Below the pieces are notes generated by a model that was not told where the DNA came from, searched no databases, and worked only from the letters and a program-made list of their open reading frames with translations. Positions 25,614-35,735 of a stretch of 64,000 bases of DNA are shown piece after piece. Location of the stretch: assembly GCF_020734105.1 (NCBI RefSeq), contig NZ_JAJAFR010000007.1, positions 1 to 64,000 on the forward strand, in the 5' to 3' direction. Within the stretch, counting starts at the first letter, position 1. Each line of letters begins with the position of its first letter. Made by a program: the position numbers and the translations under genes. Source of the stretch: Alkalihalobacillus deserti (GTDB lineage Bacteria > Bacillota > Bacilli > Bacillales > Bacillaceae_D).

Positions 25614-26465
25614 GTGAAAAAAATATTTATAACGGTTACAACACTTTTATTTTTACTTACTTCATGTGGACAGGTAGAAAATAATAGGGCAACCGATCAA
25701 AGGCCCAAAGGAGAAAAACCGCCAACAGAAGAAGTTGAAATGACCATTGCGGCAGTGACTGACGAGGAAGCTGTTGAGCTCATTCGAAGTTTTATTGCTG
25801 AGAAGCTAGACGATAATGCTTTTTCAGGACTTTATTTGGTCCATGAACCATTCACACATTTCGTTATCTTGATTCAGGAATTGTATTCACATCAAGACGT
25901 TGCAGCTGAGCTAGAAGAGTATTCGAAGCAAACTGGCAGTAGTGAAGGTGAGTATCGTGTGAAACTAAAGCCTGCCACATACTCGTATCAAACGTTAGAA
26001 AAGGTAGCAAAGCAATTAAATGCATCACATGAGGAGTTAATCGTAACGGAGCGAAAAGTACTTTCATTCGGTATCAATGAAATGGAAAATCGAATCGACC
26101 TTTATGTCTCAGCACTCGAAGATGTAAACGAAGAACTGATCGCTGAAATAACGGGTGGAAGTGAGGGACTCATAAAAATAGAAGAAGGGGTCATGGGTTC
26201 AGTTGATGAAAACGGGCTTCCAACAGGAGAACCTTATATTGTTGGCCAGATTATGGAGGTAAGTGAAGAACAGAACCTAGTTCTCTTGATTGATGATCAA
26301 ATTTACGTTTCGATCAATAGTGCAACGGTGATTAAAGATAACAAAGGTAACACAATCGGAGTAGAGCAATTAAATGTATCCGATATAGTAGTAGTTTGGA
26401 CAGATGGTGGCATTTTGGAATCGCTACCGGCTTCTGGTTATGCCGTGGCAATTCAGCTTCAGTAA
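25614..26465 (+). CDS. Lipoprotein with C-terminal DUF3221-like domain
   Basis: The 283-residue protein starts at GTG with GGAGGGG upstream and has a lipoprotein signal (lipobox LTSC, residues 15-18) and an acidic linker. The C-terminal 75 residues (VGQIMEVSEEQNLVLLID, then SDIVVVWTDGGILESLPA) look like DUF3221, a small OB-like domain found on Bacillus lipoproteins. The middle part is unassigned. Function unknown; it stands alone. Confidence 0.75.
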   Translation: MKKIFITVTTLLFLLTSCGQVENNRATDQRPKGEKPPTEEVEMTIAAVTDEEAVELIRSFIAEKLDDNAFSGLYLVHEPFTHFVILIQELYSHQDVAAELEEYSKQTGSSEGEYRVKLKPATYSYQTLEKVAKQLNASHEELIVTERKVLSFGINEMENRIDLYVSALEDVNEELIAEITGGSEGLIKIEEGVMGSVDENGLPTGEPYIVGQIMEVSEEQNLVLLIDDQIYVSINSATVIKDNKGNTIGVEQLNVSDIVVVWTDGGILESLPASGYAVAIQLQ

Positions 26466-26590
26466 AAGAGTGAAGCAATCATTTGAAAAACTTATGATTA
26501 GCACAAGTATGGAAGAACTTTTCGACTTAAATCAAATTTCAAGGTGCTAGAGAACAAACTCACCAGGGGTAGGTGTTGACAATAGTTAAA

Positions 26591-26630
26591 AGAGAGGCGA
26601 ATAAGTATCCTGTTCGCCTTTCTCATTTTT
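26591..26630 (+). terminator. Hairpin terminator
   Basis: Stem GAGAGGCGAA/TTCGCCTTTCTC (one side bulged), followed by ATTTTT. It lies 125 bp after the lipoprotein stop. Confidence 0.65.
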
Positions 26631-27077
26631 AACGTAAACATGTGTGAAGTTTTCTATAAACCTACGTACATTTTATACAAACCATATGCAAGACCGTTCA
26701 CTTCAACGCGAGCAAGAATAGCTATCCGCTGAAGGATCCAATTCTTAACTGCTATTCTCTATACATTTCTAAAGGGATATGGCCGTCATTTAAGTAGGAT
26801 ACTTCATTGATGGTGAAATAGCGGCTAATGTACCTTACTTTTCACTTGAATGGTGCCGTATACTTGGAGCACACTCAAAGTGAAAACTCCTATTGATATA
26901 GAAGGCTGATCTGTTTTAGAGACAAAACAAGTTCAATCCTTTCTATAATAGGAGGACTTTTCTGCGTATAAATACGAAAATTTGAAACTACGGTATTTTC
27001 TTGAGTCATGTAAGGCCAGTGAGTCAGGCACCTTTTTAAAAGCTCGGATCAGTCTCTGTTGGGTAAAAGCTTATGTT
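26631..27077. other. Gene-free stretch
   Basis: No supported gene. The end of the stretch (around 27013-27034) carries what looks like a lone right arm of the long terminator family (GTGAGTCAGGCACCTTTTT), which suggests a decayed copy. Confidence 0.35.
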
Positions 27078-28278
27078 TTAACTTACCTTGGTAATCTGCT
27101 TATTGAATGCTTTCTGCTTAACATGGAGGAAATAGTATAAACAGGTGCAAGCCATAACGACAAGCGCTAATGTCAAATACAAATTTCGATAACCCAAGAA
27201 TGGAACGAGACTCCCAAGTAGGAAAGGTCCAATACCTATTCCTAAATCATAACAAATCCAGAAGGTGGAAGTTGCAAGTCCAACCCGATGACTGGGAGCC
27301 CTTTTTAATGCGATAGCTTGTGTCGCTGATTGTAAATTACCAAATCCAAGTCCAGCTAACGCTCCGGCTATTAGTAAAGTAATACCGTGGTCCGCTTGAC
27401 TAAGAATAATTAAACCCGCTGAAAATAAAATAAAAGCGGGGAACATGACAATATTAGCCCCTTTTGAATCAAGGATTCTGCCAGTGAAGGGTCTAGATAT
27501 GAGAATACAGACAGAATAGACAATAAAAAAGTAACTTGCCGCAGACAGTAAATGAATCTCCATTGAATAGGAAGCGAGAAAAGATAGAATACCAGAGTAG
27601 CATATGGATAATATCCCTACCATGGAGGTAATAGGAAGAACTCTTTTTTCTATGAAGTTCTTTAACTTAAACTCTCTCATTTCTTGGCGTTGTTCGCTTG
27701 TCATCTCCACTTTAGGGATTGAAACAAATAAGGATAATAGGATACAGATGATAGACAAAAGAGTACACACGATAAAAATCATGCTCATATTTCCTAATTG
27801 CATAATGAAAACACCAATAAAGGGCCCTATGGCAGTTGCAAGGATTAAACTTAATGAATAATAGCTGATTCCTTCTCCTTGTCGTTTAACGGGTATCATG
27901 TTCATAACAGATATTTGCATAACTGACAGCGCTATACCCATTACAACACCGTGAACAAAACGGACAAAGATTAAGAAGTTCAAGTTTTCTATTGGAAAAA
28001 AAAGCAGTGAGACAAAAAAGCTTAAAACAAGTCCAATATAAAGTAGTTTTTTCCCTCCAATGATGTTAAGGTACTTACCCGTAAATAAACGGAGTAAGTA
28101 CACCAATAACGAAAATACTAGCCGCAAGCCCTGCCTTACTTTGGGAGGTATCGAACTTTTCTATTACATATCCCGTTATCGTTGTCATCGTTAAAAAATA
28201 CATTAAAGTAAGTAAGAAAGTTGTCTGCCAAATGATAATAAAGTCTTTTGTCCACAATCGTGGTTTAGAAGTTTGCAT
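27078..28278 (-). pseudogene. MFS transporter split by one frameshift
   Basis: Two overlapping frames together make a 12-helix major facilitator protein of about 400 residues. The N-terminal frame (28278 down to 28075, MQTSKPRLWTKDFIIIWQTT to ...FVIGVLTP) and the main frame (28127 down to 27078, from LLRLFTGKYLNIIGGKKLLY) join near 28105-28110, where one extra base breaks the gene in the loop after helix 2. Related to YfkF/YwoG-type efflux proteins. Either a recent pseudogene or a sequencing error. Confidence 0.85.
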
Positions 28279-28677
28279 GCTATTAACCCCATTACTATTG
28301 TTTTTATCTGAGCGACTAAATCTGACATTTTTGCATTTCTAGAAAGAATAAAAATCCTTGGGAAGCTTTGTCGTTAAAGTAATTTTTTTCAAATATTTAG
28401 AACACAAAAATTATATCACGATTTAAACATCTATATAAACTAAAGAGTCTAATCTAGATTTTTTCGGCTGTTATTAAAGAATACATTGGTTGTCCTAAAT
28501 GTGATGAAGATGTAAATCGGAGTAATGTTAGTCCTTCTTTGGGTTTTAGGAACTTTTTTGTGTATAACCATAGACAAACATGCATCTCATAAAGCTATGA
28601 ATGTTTAATTGCCTAAAAGAATATGATCATTTGATAAGAAAACAGAAATTTTTACATTAGAGAAAGGGGTTAGGAGT
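28279..28677. other. Gene-free stretch
   Basis: I find no supported gene. A short frame near 28460-28580 reads EYIGCPKCDEDVNRSN, reminiscent of a zinc ribbon, but has no start site and is not called. Confidence 0.3.
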
Positions 28678-29139
28678 ATGCCGGTAGCAAGCGAAAGGGG
28701 AAGTATTCACTGTAACATTGAAACGATGTGGGAATTCATTAAAAACATGAAAAATTGGGCTACATGTATGCCTGGTTATGTTTCTTTTGAGCAAGTAGAT
28801 GAAAATGTTTCGGTTTGGGCTCTAAAGGGAGATATGGGAATCGTTAAGCGAACAGTTGACTTTACTGTAACAGTAACAGAGAGAAACAGACCAGAACATA
28901 TTGCCTTCACCTTAGAAGCTAAAAGTGAGGGTGTAAAAGGAGAAGGTTCGTACAAGGCTGTGGCTACAGGACCGAAAACAACTGATGTAGAATTCAAACT
29001 GGATATGACAGGTACAGGGTTCGCTGCGAAGGTGATAAACGTCGTATTAACAAAAACGCTCCGACGTGATTGCGAAGAATTAAAAGAAAATTTGATCCAA
29101 GTGTTAGAAAAAGAAGGTCAGTCTATGGACGTTAGATAA
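28678..29139 (+). CDS. SRPBCC/CoxG-family protein
   Basis: The 153-residue protein is a START/Bet v1-like fold member close to CoxG (carbon monoxide dehydrogenase subunit G). Visible motifs are WEFIKNMKNWATCMPGYVSF near residue 17 and the C-terminal helix with LRRDCEELKENLIQVL. No CO dehydrogenase genes are nearby, so a general ligand-binding role is more likely. ATG with AGGGGTTAGGAG upstream. Confidence 0.85.
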   Translation: MPVASERGSIHCNIETMWEFIKNMKNWATCMPGYVSFEQVDENVSVWALKGDMGIVKRTVDFTVTVTERNRPEHIAFTLEAKSEGVKGEGSYKAVATGPKTTDVEFKLDMTGTGFAAKVINVVLTKTLRRDCEELKENLIQVLEKEGQSMDVR

Positions 29140-29439
29140 GAAGGTAGTAAGCAATTATTTATTTCTGTCGTCCGTACGATGCCTCACTCAAATGTTTCTC
29201 TATAAGCTGTTAAGGCTTCTTGACTTACAACATAATGTCGAACACGATGAGGCGAATGTTATTTTCCCATCCTTCTGATAAAGGCAAGGAGGATTAGTTA
29301 AGTGGTAGGTTTGGTTAAAAGAGCTTAGTTAAAACAGAATGGAGCTAGCGTATGTTCAAACATAAGAAACTACCTAATCGTATTACTATGAAAGAGTTTA
29401 ACTCTTTATTATTACTGATGATATTGAATAGAGTCCGAT

Positions 29440-29491
29440 AAAAGTACCTGCCTCCATTGCTTTAAAGCAATGGAGGCAGGTACTTTTATAC
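29440..29491. terminator. Long palindromic hairpin with TTTAAA core
   Basis: Twenty-bp perfect stem (AAAGTACCTGCCTCCATTGC and its complement) around TTTAAA with T-rich tails on both sides, so it could terminate in both directions. Member of the dispersed hairpin family. The rest of 29140-29645 shows no gene. Confidence 0.8.
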
Positions 29492-29645
29492 AAATATAAA
29501 TGACAGCTTATACTGATAAATAATCCAGTGTATAATAGTATAGTATTTATTTTTTCAGAGATTAGCTGACAGTAAGCTAATTATAAAATTTTTAATGAAA
29601 TCGTTCTTCCTTATTTAAACTAAAAGAGGATATAATCACTATGAG

Positions 29646-32600
29646 GTGTGTATTAATGTTAAATCTATTAGCAATCGACGATATAAAGATATGTTTAAAA
29701 ACACTACATTCCGTCGTGGACAAGGTTACTATAAAGAAGGTCGTGTCAGGGATTTGTATTGTGATCCAGTAAGGAATATTTGGACTGCAAAGGTGAAAGG
29801 GACAAAGGTCTATCAAGTAGTGATTGAGGAAGAGGACAATGAAATTTCATCAGAGTGCAATTGTCCGGCCTTTAATCAGTACTCAGAACCTTGCAAACAT
29901 ATCGCGGCGGTACTTTTAAAAATTTACAATAGTGACCCTGGTTTCTCATTAAGTAATCAGAAGCTCTCTGATATGAAACGAAAAAAGCAGGAAGAGCTGA
30001 AGAAGAGACAACAGGAAGAAGAACGGCAAAGCCAAGCAAGACAAGCCATTTATGTAAAGCATCTTACGAATCAATTCATTCAAACTATTTCTAATTATTC
30101 ACAGGGGAGTTTGGAACAAGTTGAAAGAGTGAAGGACCCTTTAATGGTAGAGTGGATTATTAAAGAACATAAGCCGTATTACTCGGCAAAACAGTTCTTG
30201 ACCTTGGAGATGAAGGTAGGACAAAAGCGAACGTATGTTGTGAAGAAAATAAAGGATTTTGTTAAGGCTATTGAAAAACAGATGCAGTATCCTTTTACAA
30301 AAACCTTTACATATGATCCTACAGAACAAGAGTTTTTACGGGAAGATCAAGAGATTATTAACTTCTTGCAAGAGGCCGTAAAATATGAGGAGATCTATAA
30401 AGAATTCCAAGTTTCTTCTTTTTATCGAAGTTCAGGATCCCTTGATGAACGCATGCTGACTATTCCCCCGATGATTGCTGATGACCTCCTTTCAAATTTG
30501 GAAAACAGAGCAATTCGATTTGAAAGTGGCGCTGAAGTCTTTAATCAAATCACAGTCAGTCAAAATGAACTGCCCTTTTCTATTCAATTAGATAAAGGAC
30601 AGAAAGATAAATTTCAACTGGACTTAACAGCGCTGCTTACAATGAAATATCTAGACTTGTATGGATATTTCATTCAAGCTAGTACTTTTTATAAAATACC
30701 AACGGAGCAGCAGGTATTCATTAAAGAACTAAAAAAGTTAGTCAACCTGTCAAACAGTCCTTTAATACCAATTGCCAACGATCAAATTGAGCCATTTCTT
30801 TCTCAAGTCGCACCTAAAATTGATCAAATTGGTAAATTAGAGATTGCCGATAAAGTATCAAGCAAAATCGCGAAATTTCCTCTGCATGCAAAGGTTTATG
30901 TTGACCAGGTGGATGACCTTCTTCATGTTTCAATAGAATTCCATTACGGTGAACATAGGATTGACCCATTCGGACAAGTGACACCGGAACAGGGTAGCCC
31001 TATATTAATGAGAGATGCAGGGATGGAGCAGGCAATCATGGATGTTATCGAATCTGCGTCTCTTAGATTCAATGGGAAATTGCTCTATGTAAAGGGCGAA
31101 GATAGCATTTTTGAGTTTTTATATGAGATTGTACCAAGGCTTGAGGACAAAGCGGAAATTTTCATGACAGGTGCTGTTAAGTCATTGGTCTTACCTGACA
31201 GGCATGCACCGGTTACCAAAATCGATATAGACTCATCAGGCAATTGGCTAGAGGTAAGTTTTGATATGGCTGGAATCGAGCAGGAAGAGGTCCAGAATAT
31301 CCTGCAATTTGCTGTTGAAAAGAAAAAATACTATCGATTACCAAATGGTGCATTCGTTTCATTAAAATCAGAAGAATTCCAAACGATTCAAAATATGTTT
31401 CAAGAACTTAACATTAAACCATCACAACTGCAAAAGGAATCGTTTCAGCTTCCGATATACAGAGGAATGCAGCTTGATGAAGTGATGAATGTGAAGGGAA
31501 TAGGAAGCAGTGCCAAGTATGGGAAGCAGTTTCGTAGGTTATTAAACCGTCTGAAAAACCCTGAAGAACTTGAATTTGATCTTCCTGATACACTCCAGGC
31601 TGAATTAAGGGACTATCAGAACTACGGTTTCCAGTGGCTAAAAGCACTTAGCTATTATGGGCTCGGCGGCATCTTGGCAGATGATATGGGTCTTGGGAAG
31701 ACGTTGCAGAGTATTGCCTTTATTTTATCAGAAAAAAACGAGAACAAAGACTTGAAGCCAACGTTGATTGTCGCGCCTGCATCGCTCATCTATAATTGGA
31801 AAAATGAATGTGAAAGGTTCGCCCCATCTTTAAAAGTGGAAGTGATGAACGGTACTCCGCAAGAACGGATTGAAATGCTCAGAAACACTGTTATTCCGGA
31901 TGTATGGATCACATCATATCCAACCTTAAGACAGGATATAGATCACTATAATCATCTTGAATTCAGCACACTAATTTTAGATGAGGCACAAGCGATTAAA
32001 AATCATGCAACAAAGGCAGCGAAGGCGGTCAGAGAGATTCAAGCGCAAACGTGTTTTGCGTTAAGTGGGACACCGATTGAAAATTCTATTGACGAACTTT
32101 GGTCTATTTTTCAAACGGTTATACCTGAATTCTTCCCAAATCAGAAGGCATTTCGCCAGCTAGAACCAGAAAAAGTGGCGAAAATGATTCGTCCATTTTT
32201 ATTGCGAAGGGTTAAAAAGGATGTACTAAAGGAATTGCCAGACAAAATTGAAACAGTTAACTATTCCGAACTTACGAAGCAGCAGAAAGAACTGTACTTA
32301 GCCTATCTAGAAAAAATCCAAAAGGAAACAAAAGAATCGCTCCAGGGGGAAGGCTTCCAAAAAAGCCGAATTAAAATTTTGGCTGGCTTGACTAGACTTC
32401 GCCAATTATGCTGTCATCCATCTTTGTTTTTGGAAGATTATAAAGGGGATTCGGGAAAGCTAAATCAATTAATGGAGATTGTTGGTAATGCCGTGGAGAA
32501 CGGCAGACGCCTGTTGATTTTTTCACAATTTACTAGCATGCTTTCGATTATTCGTGACCAGTTAACAAATGCCGGTTTAAATTTCTTTTATTTGGACGGT

Positions 32601-32963
32601 AAAACGTTACCAATAGATAGAGTCAAAATGGTTGATCAGTTTAATCAAGGGGATGGTGACGTTTTTCTAATTTCCTTAAAAGCAGGAAATACGGGTCTAA
32701 ACTTAACCGGTGCGGACACTGTTATCTTATATGATCTTTGGTGGAATCCGGCGGTTGAGGAACAAGCGGCAGGACGAGCCCATCGTATGGGCCAAAAAAA
32801 TGTTGTACAAGTGATCCGATTGATTACACAGGGTACGATAGAAGAAAAAATATATGAGCTCCAGCAAAACAAAAAAGAACTAATAGAAACAGTCGTCCAA
32901 CCAGGAGATCAGGCTATATCAAAAATAACCGAACAAGAAATTAAGGAAATATTGAATATATAG
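29646..32963 (+). CDS. SWIM zinc-finger SNF2-family helicase
   Basis: The 1105-residue protein has an N-terminal SWIM zinc finger (CNCPAFNQYSEPCKHIAAVL, residues 76-95), a middle region of about 500 residues typical of Bacillus SNF2 proteins, and a C-terminal SNF2 ATPase: Walker A ILADDMGLGKTLQS, DEAQ box, SGTPIEN motif III, and the motif VI region QAAGRAHRMGQ. These proteins translocate on double-stranded DNA; the cell role is not known. The GTG start is uncertain because the ribosome site is poor; ATG at 29691 is an alternative. Confidence 0.92.
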   Translation: MCINVKSISNRRYKDMFKNTTFRRGQGYYKEGRVRDLYCDPVRNIWTAKVKGTKVYQVVIEEEDNEISSECNCPAFNQYSEPCKHIAAVLLKIYNSDPGFSLSNQKLSDMKRKKQEELKKRQQEEERQSQARQAIYVKHLTNQFIQTISNYSQGSLEQVERVKDPLMVEWIIKEHKPYYSAKQFLTLEMKVGQKRTYVVKKIKDFVKAIEKQMQYPFTKTFTYDPTEQEFLREDQEIINFLQEAVKYEEIYKEFQVSSFYRSSGSLDERMLTIPPMIADDLLSNLENRAIRFESGAEVFNQITVSQNELPFSIQLDKGQKDKFQLDLTALLTMKYLDLYGYFIQASTFYKIPTEQQVFIKELKKLVNLSNSPLIPIANDQIEPFLSQVAPKIDQIGKLEIADKVSSKIAKFPLHAKVYVDQVDDLLHVSIEFHYGEHRIDPFGQVTPEQGSPILMRDAGMEQAIMDVIESASLRFNGKLLYVKGEDSIFEFLYEIVPRLEDKAEIFMTGAVKSLVLPDRHAPVTKIDIDSSGNWLEVSFDMAGIEQEEVQNILQFAVEKKKYYRLPNGAFVSLKSEEFQTIQNMFQELNIKPSQLQKESFQLPIYRGMQLDEVMNVKGIGSSAKYGKQFRRLLNRLKNPEELEFDLPDTLQAELRDYQNYGFQWLKALSYYGLGGILADDMGLGKTLQSIAFILSEKNENKDLKPTLIVAPASLIYNWKNECERFAPSLKVEVMNGTPQERIEMLRNTVIPDVWITSYPTLRQDIDHYNHLEFSTLILDEAQAIKNHATKAAKAVREIQAQTCFALSGTPIENSIDELWSIFQTVIPEFFPNQKAFRQLEPEKVAKMIRPFLLRRVKKDVLKELPDKIETVNYSELTKQQKELYLAYLEKIQKETKESLQGEGFQKSRIKILAGLTRLRQLCCHPSLFLEDYKGDSGKLNQLMEIVGNAVENGRRLLIFSQFTSMLSIIRDQLTNAGLNFFYLDGKTLPIDRVKMVDQFNQGDGDVFLISLKAGNTGLNLTGADTVILYDLWWNPAVEEQAAGRAHRMGQKNVVQVIRLITQGTIEEKIYELQQNKKELIETVVQPGDQAISKITEQEIKEILNI

Positions 32964-32986
32964 GGGATTTTATTGAAGGTTGAAAA

Positions 32987-33034
32987 AAAGCCACTCACAC
33001 CAACGCTTTAAAGCGTTGGTGTGAGTGGCTTTCC
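32987..33034 (+). terminator. Terminator of the SNF2 gene, TTTAAA core
   Basis: Twenty-bp perfect stem (AAAGCCACTCACACCAACGC and its complement) around TTTAAA, starting 23 bp after the stop codon. Member of the dispersed hairpin family. Confidence 0.88.
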
Positions 33035-33240
33035 CATTAATGCTTGTTTGAAACGACTCAATAGTAACAGTGTATAGTTCAGTTTAAAAATAACTAAAAG
33101 AGACAGTTAATGAATAAACATCAACTGTCAAGTAATAGAACGACCCTTTTAGGAGGACTATAGGACAAAAATAATCCACTTAGCTGTCAAGTCGACTAAA
33201 CTAACAATTCTCAGGTGGTGGCAGGCAGTGCGACCACCAA

Positions 33241-33402
33241 CCTTATAAAAGTGTTGTGATATACACAATCATGATGGAACTTATCAATCCCAGAACCGCA
33301 CCAATGATGCAATCAGTTGGGTAATGTAAGCCTAAATACATTCTTGAAAATCCAATTAAGCTAGCAAGTGGTATTAAAAAAGCTGCTAGAAAATCAACAT
33401 AT
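33241..33402 (-). pseudogene. C-terminal remnant of a PAP2-family phosphatase
   Basis: Minus-strand translation gives DFLAAFLIPLASLIGFSRMY followed by LGLHYPTDCIIGAVLGL and a stop, the third phosphatase motif (SR...H...D) of PAP2/BcrC-type enzymes. The N-terminal two thirds, with the other active-site motifs, are missing, and a Fur box region abuts the break. Confidence 0.8.
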
Positions 33403-33407
33403 TCTAT

Positions 33408-33465
33408 TGACAATGATTATCAATACTGTTAACTTAAACTTATGCAATTGAAACTCATTCTCAAG
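33408..33465. promoter_or_regulatory. Two adjacent Fur boxes
   Basis: TTGACAATGATTATCAAT at 33408-33425 and TTGAAACTCATTCTCAA at 33448-33464 both fit the Fur 7-1-7 pattern (TGATAATNATTATCA) with few mismatches. They lie upstream of a run of small ORFs and the nitroreductase gene. Confidence 0.65.
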
Positions 33466-33485
33466 TAGAAGGAGTTAGATTAGTA

Positions 33486-33698
33486 CTGGTTTCTAAATGT
33501 ACACTGCCTGTTCATTCTCACTATTTTTTATTTAACAATGTTGTTCCCATAAGTTTGAAAATGGCAGAACAACTGAAGGAAATGCAGAGTGATCAAGCAC
33601 TAGATTTAGGGAAAGAAAAGTTGTTTATGGAAGTAACAAATAAATATAAAGAACTTTTTGAACGAGGGAGGGGAATGAATCTAGATCATGTATTGTAA
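33486..33698 (+). CDS. Small ORF behind Fur boxes, start uncertain
   Basis: An open frame runs from 33438 to a TAA at 33696-33698. AAGGAG at 33469-33474 is followed at the right distance by TTA, GTA and CTG codons but no ATG, GTG or TTG; an in-frame ATG at 33561 lacks a ribosome site. The product would end with KEKLFMEVTNKYKELFERGR. No family recognised. Either CTG is used or the start codon has been lost. Confidence 0.35.
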   Translation: MVSKCTLPVHSHYFLFNNVVPISLKMAEQLKEMQSDQALDLGKEKLFMEVTNKYKELFERGRGMNLDHVL

Positions 33699-33804
33699 TT
33701 GGTGTGGTTTTATAAAAGAAATGGCTGAAGATGAATCATTCAATGATAATGATCAATGTTCTTGTTGTGGTTTGTATGATATAGAAATAACGGCAAGTGA
33801 CTGA
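33688..33804 (+). CDS. 38-residue zinc-ribbon protein
   Basis: ATG overlapping the end of the preceding ORF by 11 bases. The protein MYCNWCGFIKEMAEDE... has two CxxC pairs (C3/C6 and C27/C30) separated by an acidic linker, a likely zinc ribbon. GAGGGG lies 15 bases upstream, slightly far. The tight overlap and upstream Fur boxes suggest an iron-responsive unit. Too short for a firm family call. Confidence 0.45.
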   Translation: MYCNWCGFIKEMAEDESFNDNDQCSCCGLYDIEITASD

Positions 33805-33904
33805 TGATGGAGTAGGAAATACATAAGACTATGAGTATCATGTTCAGAAGAAAAAGATAGCGTTAACATAAAAAAATTCAGCGATGCTGAAAAAGGAGTA
33901 TATG

Positions 33905-34456
33905 ATGGAACAAAGCAAATCGATACTAGCAAAAGTGATCCGTGAACGTCGCTCCATTAAAAGTGGTTATACAGATAAAGGTGTTTCGCAAGAGCTCATT
34001 CTAGAATTATTAAACGATGCTGTTTGGGCACCAAACCATGGATTGAGAGAGCCTTGGCGTTTTCTCTTTGTACCAACAGATAAGAAGGAATCATTTGTTG
34101 ACAAATTAGTGAAAACGTTTCCTAAGGAAATGCAAGAAAATCGAAGAAATTATTTTAGTCAACCAAGTGCATTTCTTATCATTATGATGAAAGAAGATCC
34201 TCGCCAAAAACAATGGGAAGAGGATTTTGGTGCTGTTAGCTGCCTAATTCAAAACTTCCAATTACTTGCATGGGAGCAGAAATTAGGTGTTGTCTGGAAA
34301 ACAAATCCTCATATCTATGATCCAAAGGTACGTGATCTTTTAGGAGTAGTACCAGGAGAAAAGATTGTTGGTTTTTTACATATGGGCTTTTTTGAGGGAG
34401 TTCCTGAATCAAGACCACGTACAGCAGTTCAAGAGAAATTTACTGTTTTTGGGTAG
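33905..34456 (+). CDS. Nitroreductase-family FMN oxidoreductase
   Basis: The 183-residue protein is a nitroreductase-fold flavoprotein: ERRSIKSGY near the N-terminus binds FMN phosphate, then NDAVWAPNHGLREPWRF, and WKTNP and GFLHMGF near the C-terminus, as in the YdjA-type subfamily. It would reduce nitro compounds or quinones using NAD(P)H. I take the ATG at 33905, six bases after GGAG; frames beginning earlier lack a site. Its place between Fur boxes and the siderophore importer suggests a link to iron, for example reductive release, but that is inference. Confidence 0.9.
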   Translation: MEQSKSILAKVIRERRSIKSGYTDKGVSQELILELLNDAVWAPNHGLREPWRFLFVPTDKKESFVDKLVKTFPKEMQENRRNYFSQPSAFLIIMMKEDPRQKQWEEDFGAVSCLIQNFQLLAWEQKLGVVWKTNPHIYDPKVRDLLGVVPGEKIVGFLHMGFFEGVPESRPRTAVQEKFTVFG

Positions 34457-34552
34457 GGGTATAATGGTAATTGATACAAGTTTTACATCAAATAAATCGA
34501 TAAAAGATATATTGACTGTATAAAATGTTCTGTGTATAATTCAGTCTTTCGA

Positions 34553-34578
34553 TGATAAAGATTATCATTATCATAATA
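34553..34578. promoter_or_regulatory. Fur box upstream of the siderophore importer
   Basis: ATGATAAAGATTATCATTAT continues into CATAA, a strong overlapping match to the Fur consensus, 25 bp before the binding-protein start. It predicts repression by iron. Confidence 0.85.
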
Positions 34579-34601
34579 AGACTAAAGGAGAGAAAGAACA
34601 G

Positions 34602-35642
34602 ATGTCGACTATTACATACTCATTAAAAAGAAAATATTCATTTTCTTTACTTGCTATCATGTTAACTTTTGTCATTTTCTTAGCTGGTTGTGGAAATCAA
34701 GCAACTGAGGGAGAAGATACAAGTGAGAATGATACGGAACAAACAGAACAACAAGAAGAAACAGAAACTGAAGAGGAACAAGTTGCAGAGACACATGTAC
34801 GAGAAATAACTCATGCAATGGGAACAACAACGATCGAAGGAACTCCGAAGAAAATTGTTACTTTATATCAAGGTGCTACTGATGCTGCTGTAGCATTAGG
34901 TGTTACACCAGTAGGGGTTGTAGAGTCTTGGTTAGAGCAACCAATCTATAAATATCTAAGAGATGATTTAGAAGGTGTTCCAATTGTTGGTTTAGAAACT
35001 CAACCTAACTTGGAAGAAATTGCAAAATTAAAGCCTGATTTAATTATTGCTTCAAAGTTACGTCATGAAGAAGTTTATGAGCAATTATCGCAAATTGCGC
35101 CAACAGTCTCCCACGAAACAGTATTTGAATTTAAAGAGACAGTTGAATTAATGGGGCAAGCAATGAACCAAGAAGAGAAAGCGAACGAACTACTTTCTGA
35201 CTGGGATGCTCGAGTAGCTGATTTCCAAACGAAGGTTCAAGAGAAGTTAGGAGACGAGTGGCCACTTAACGTATCGATTCTAAACTTTAGAGAAGACCAT
35301 GCTCGTATTTACTTTACTGGTTTTGCAGGCTCGATTTTAGCTGAGTTAGGCTTTTCTCGTCCTGAAAATCAGCAAGGAGAAGAGTGGGGAATCAAGTTAA
35401 CGGATAAAGAAAGCATTACGGAAATGAATGCAGATGTATTTTATATGTTCATGGGTGAAGAGGAAGTAGTACAAAAAAACTATGAAGAGTGGACGAGTCA
35501 TCCACTTTGGAAAAATCTTGATGCTGTCAAAGCTGACAAAGTTTATACGGTAGATGAGGTTACATGGAATATGGCTGGTGGAATCATTTCAGCTAATTTA
35601 ATGTTAGATGATATTTATGATCGATTTGAACTAGAAAAATAG
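34602..35642 (+). CDS. YfiY-like siderophore-binding lipoprotein
   Basis: The 346-residue protein is the substrate-binding part of an iron-siderophore ABC importer. It has a lipobox (LAGC, residues 27-30), an acidic low-complexity linker rich in Glu and Thr (about 35-66), then the class III binding-protein fold (GTPKKIVTLYQGATDAAVAL, LEEIAKLKPDLIIAS). The order binding protein-permease-permease without ATPase is that of B. subtilis yfiY-yfiZ-yfhA, which imports hydroxamate/carboxylate siderophores such as schizokinen using the shared ATPase YusV. ATG with AAGGAGAG upstream. Confidence 0.9.
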   Translation: MSTITYSLKRKYSFSLLAIMLTFVIFLAGCGNQATEGEDTSENDTEQTEQQEETETEEEQVAETHVREITHAMGTTTIEGTPKKIVTLYQGATDAAVALGVTPVGVVESWLEQPIYKYLRDDLEGVPIVGLETQPNLEEIAKLKPDLIIASKLRHEEVYEQLSQIAPTVSHETVFEFKETVELMGQAMNQEEKANELLSDWDARVADFQTKVQEKLGDEWPLNVSILNFREDHARIYFTGFAGSILAELGFSRPENQQGEEWGIKLTDKESITEMNADVFYMFMGEEEVVQKNYEEWTSHPLWKNLDAVKADKVYTVDEVTWNMAGGIISANLMLDDIYDRFELEK

Positions 35643-35735
35643 GCTACAGTGAAGAAAGGATAGGAGGGGAAATAAACTCTCCCCCCTTTCTTGTTTTTAT
35701 TTTCATTTAAGTAATGTAGCAGAGAGAGGAAGAAA

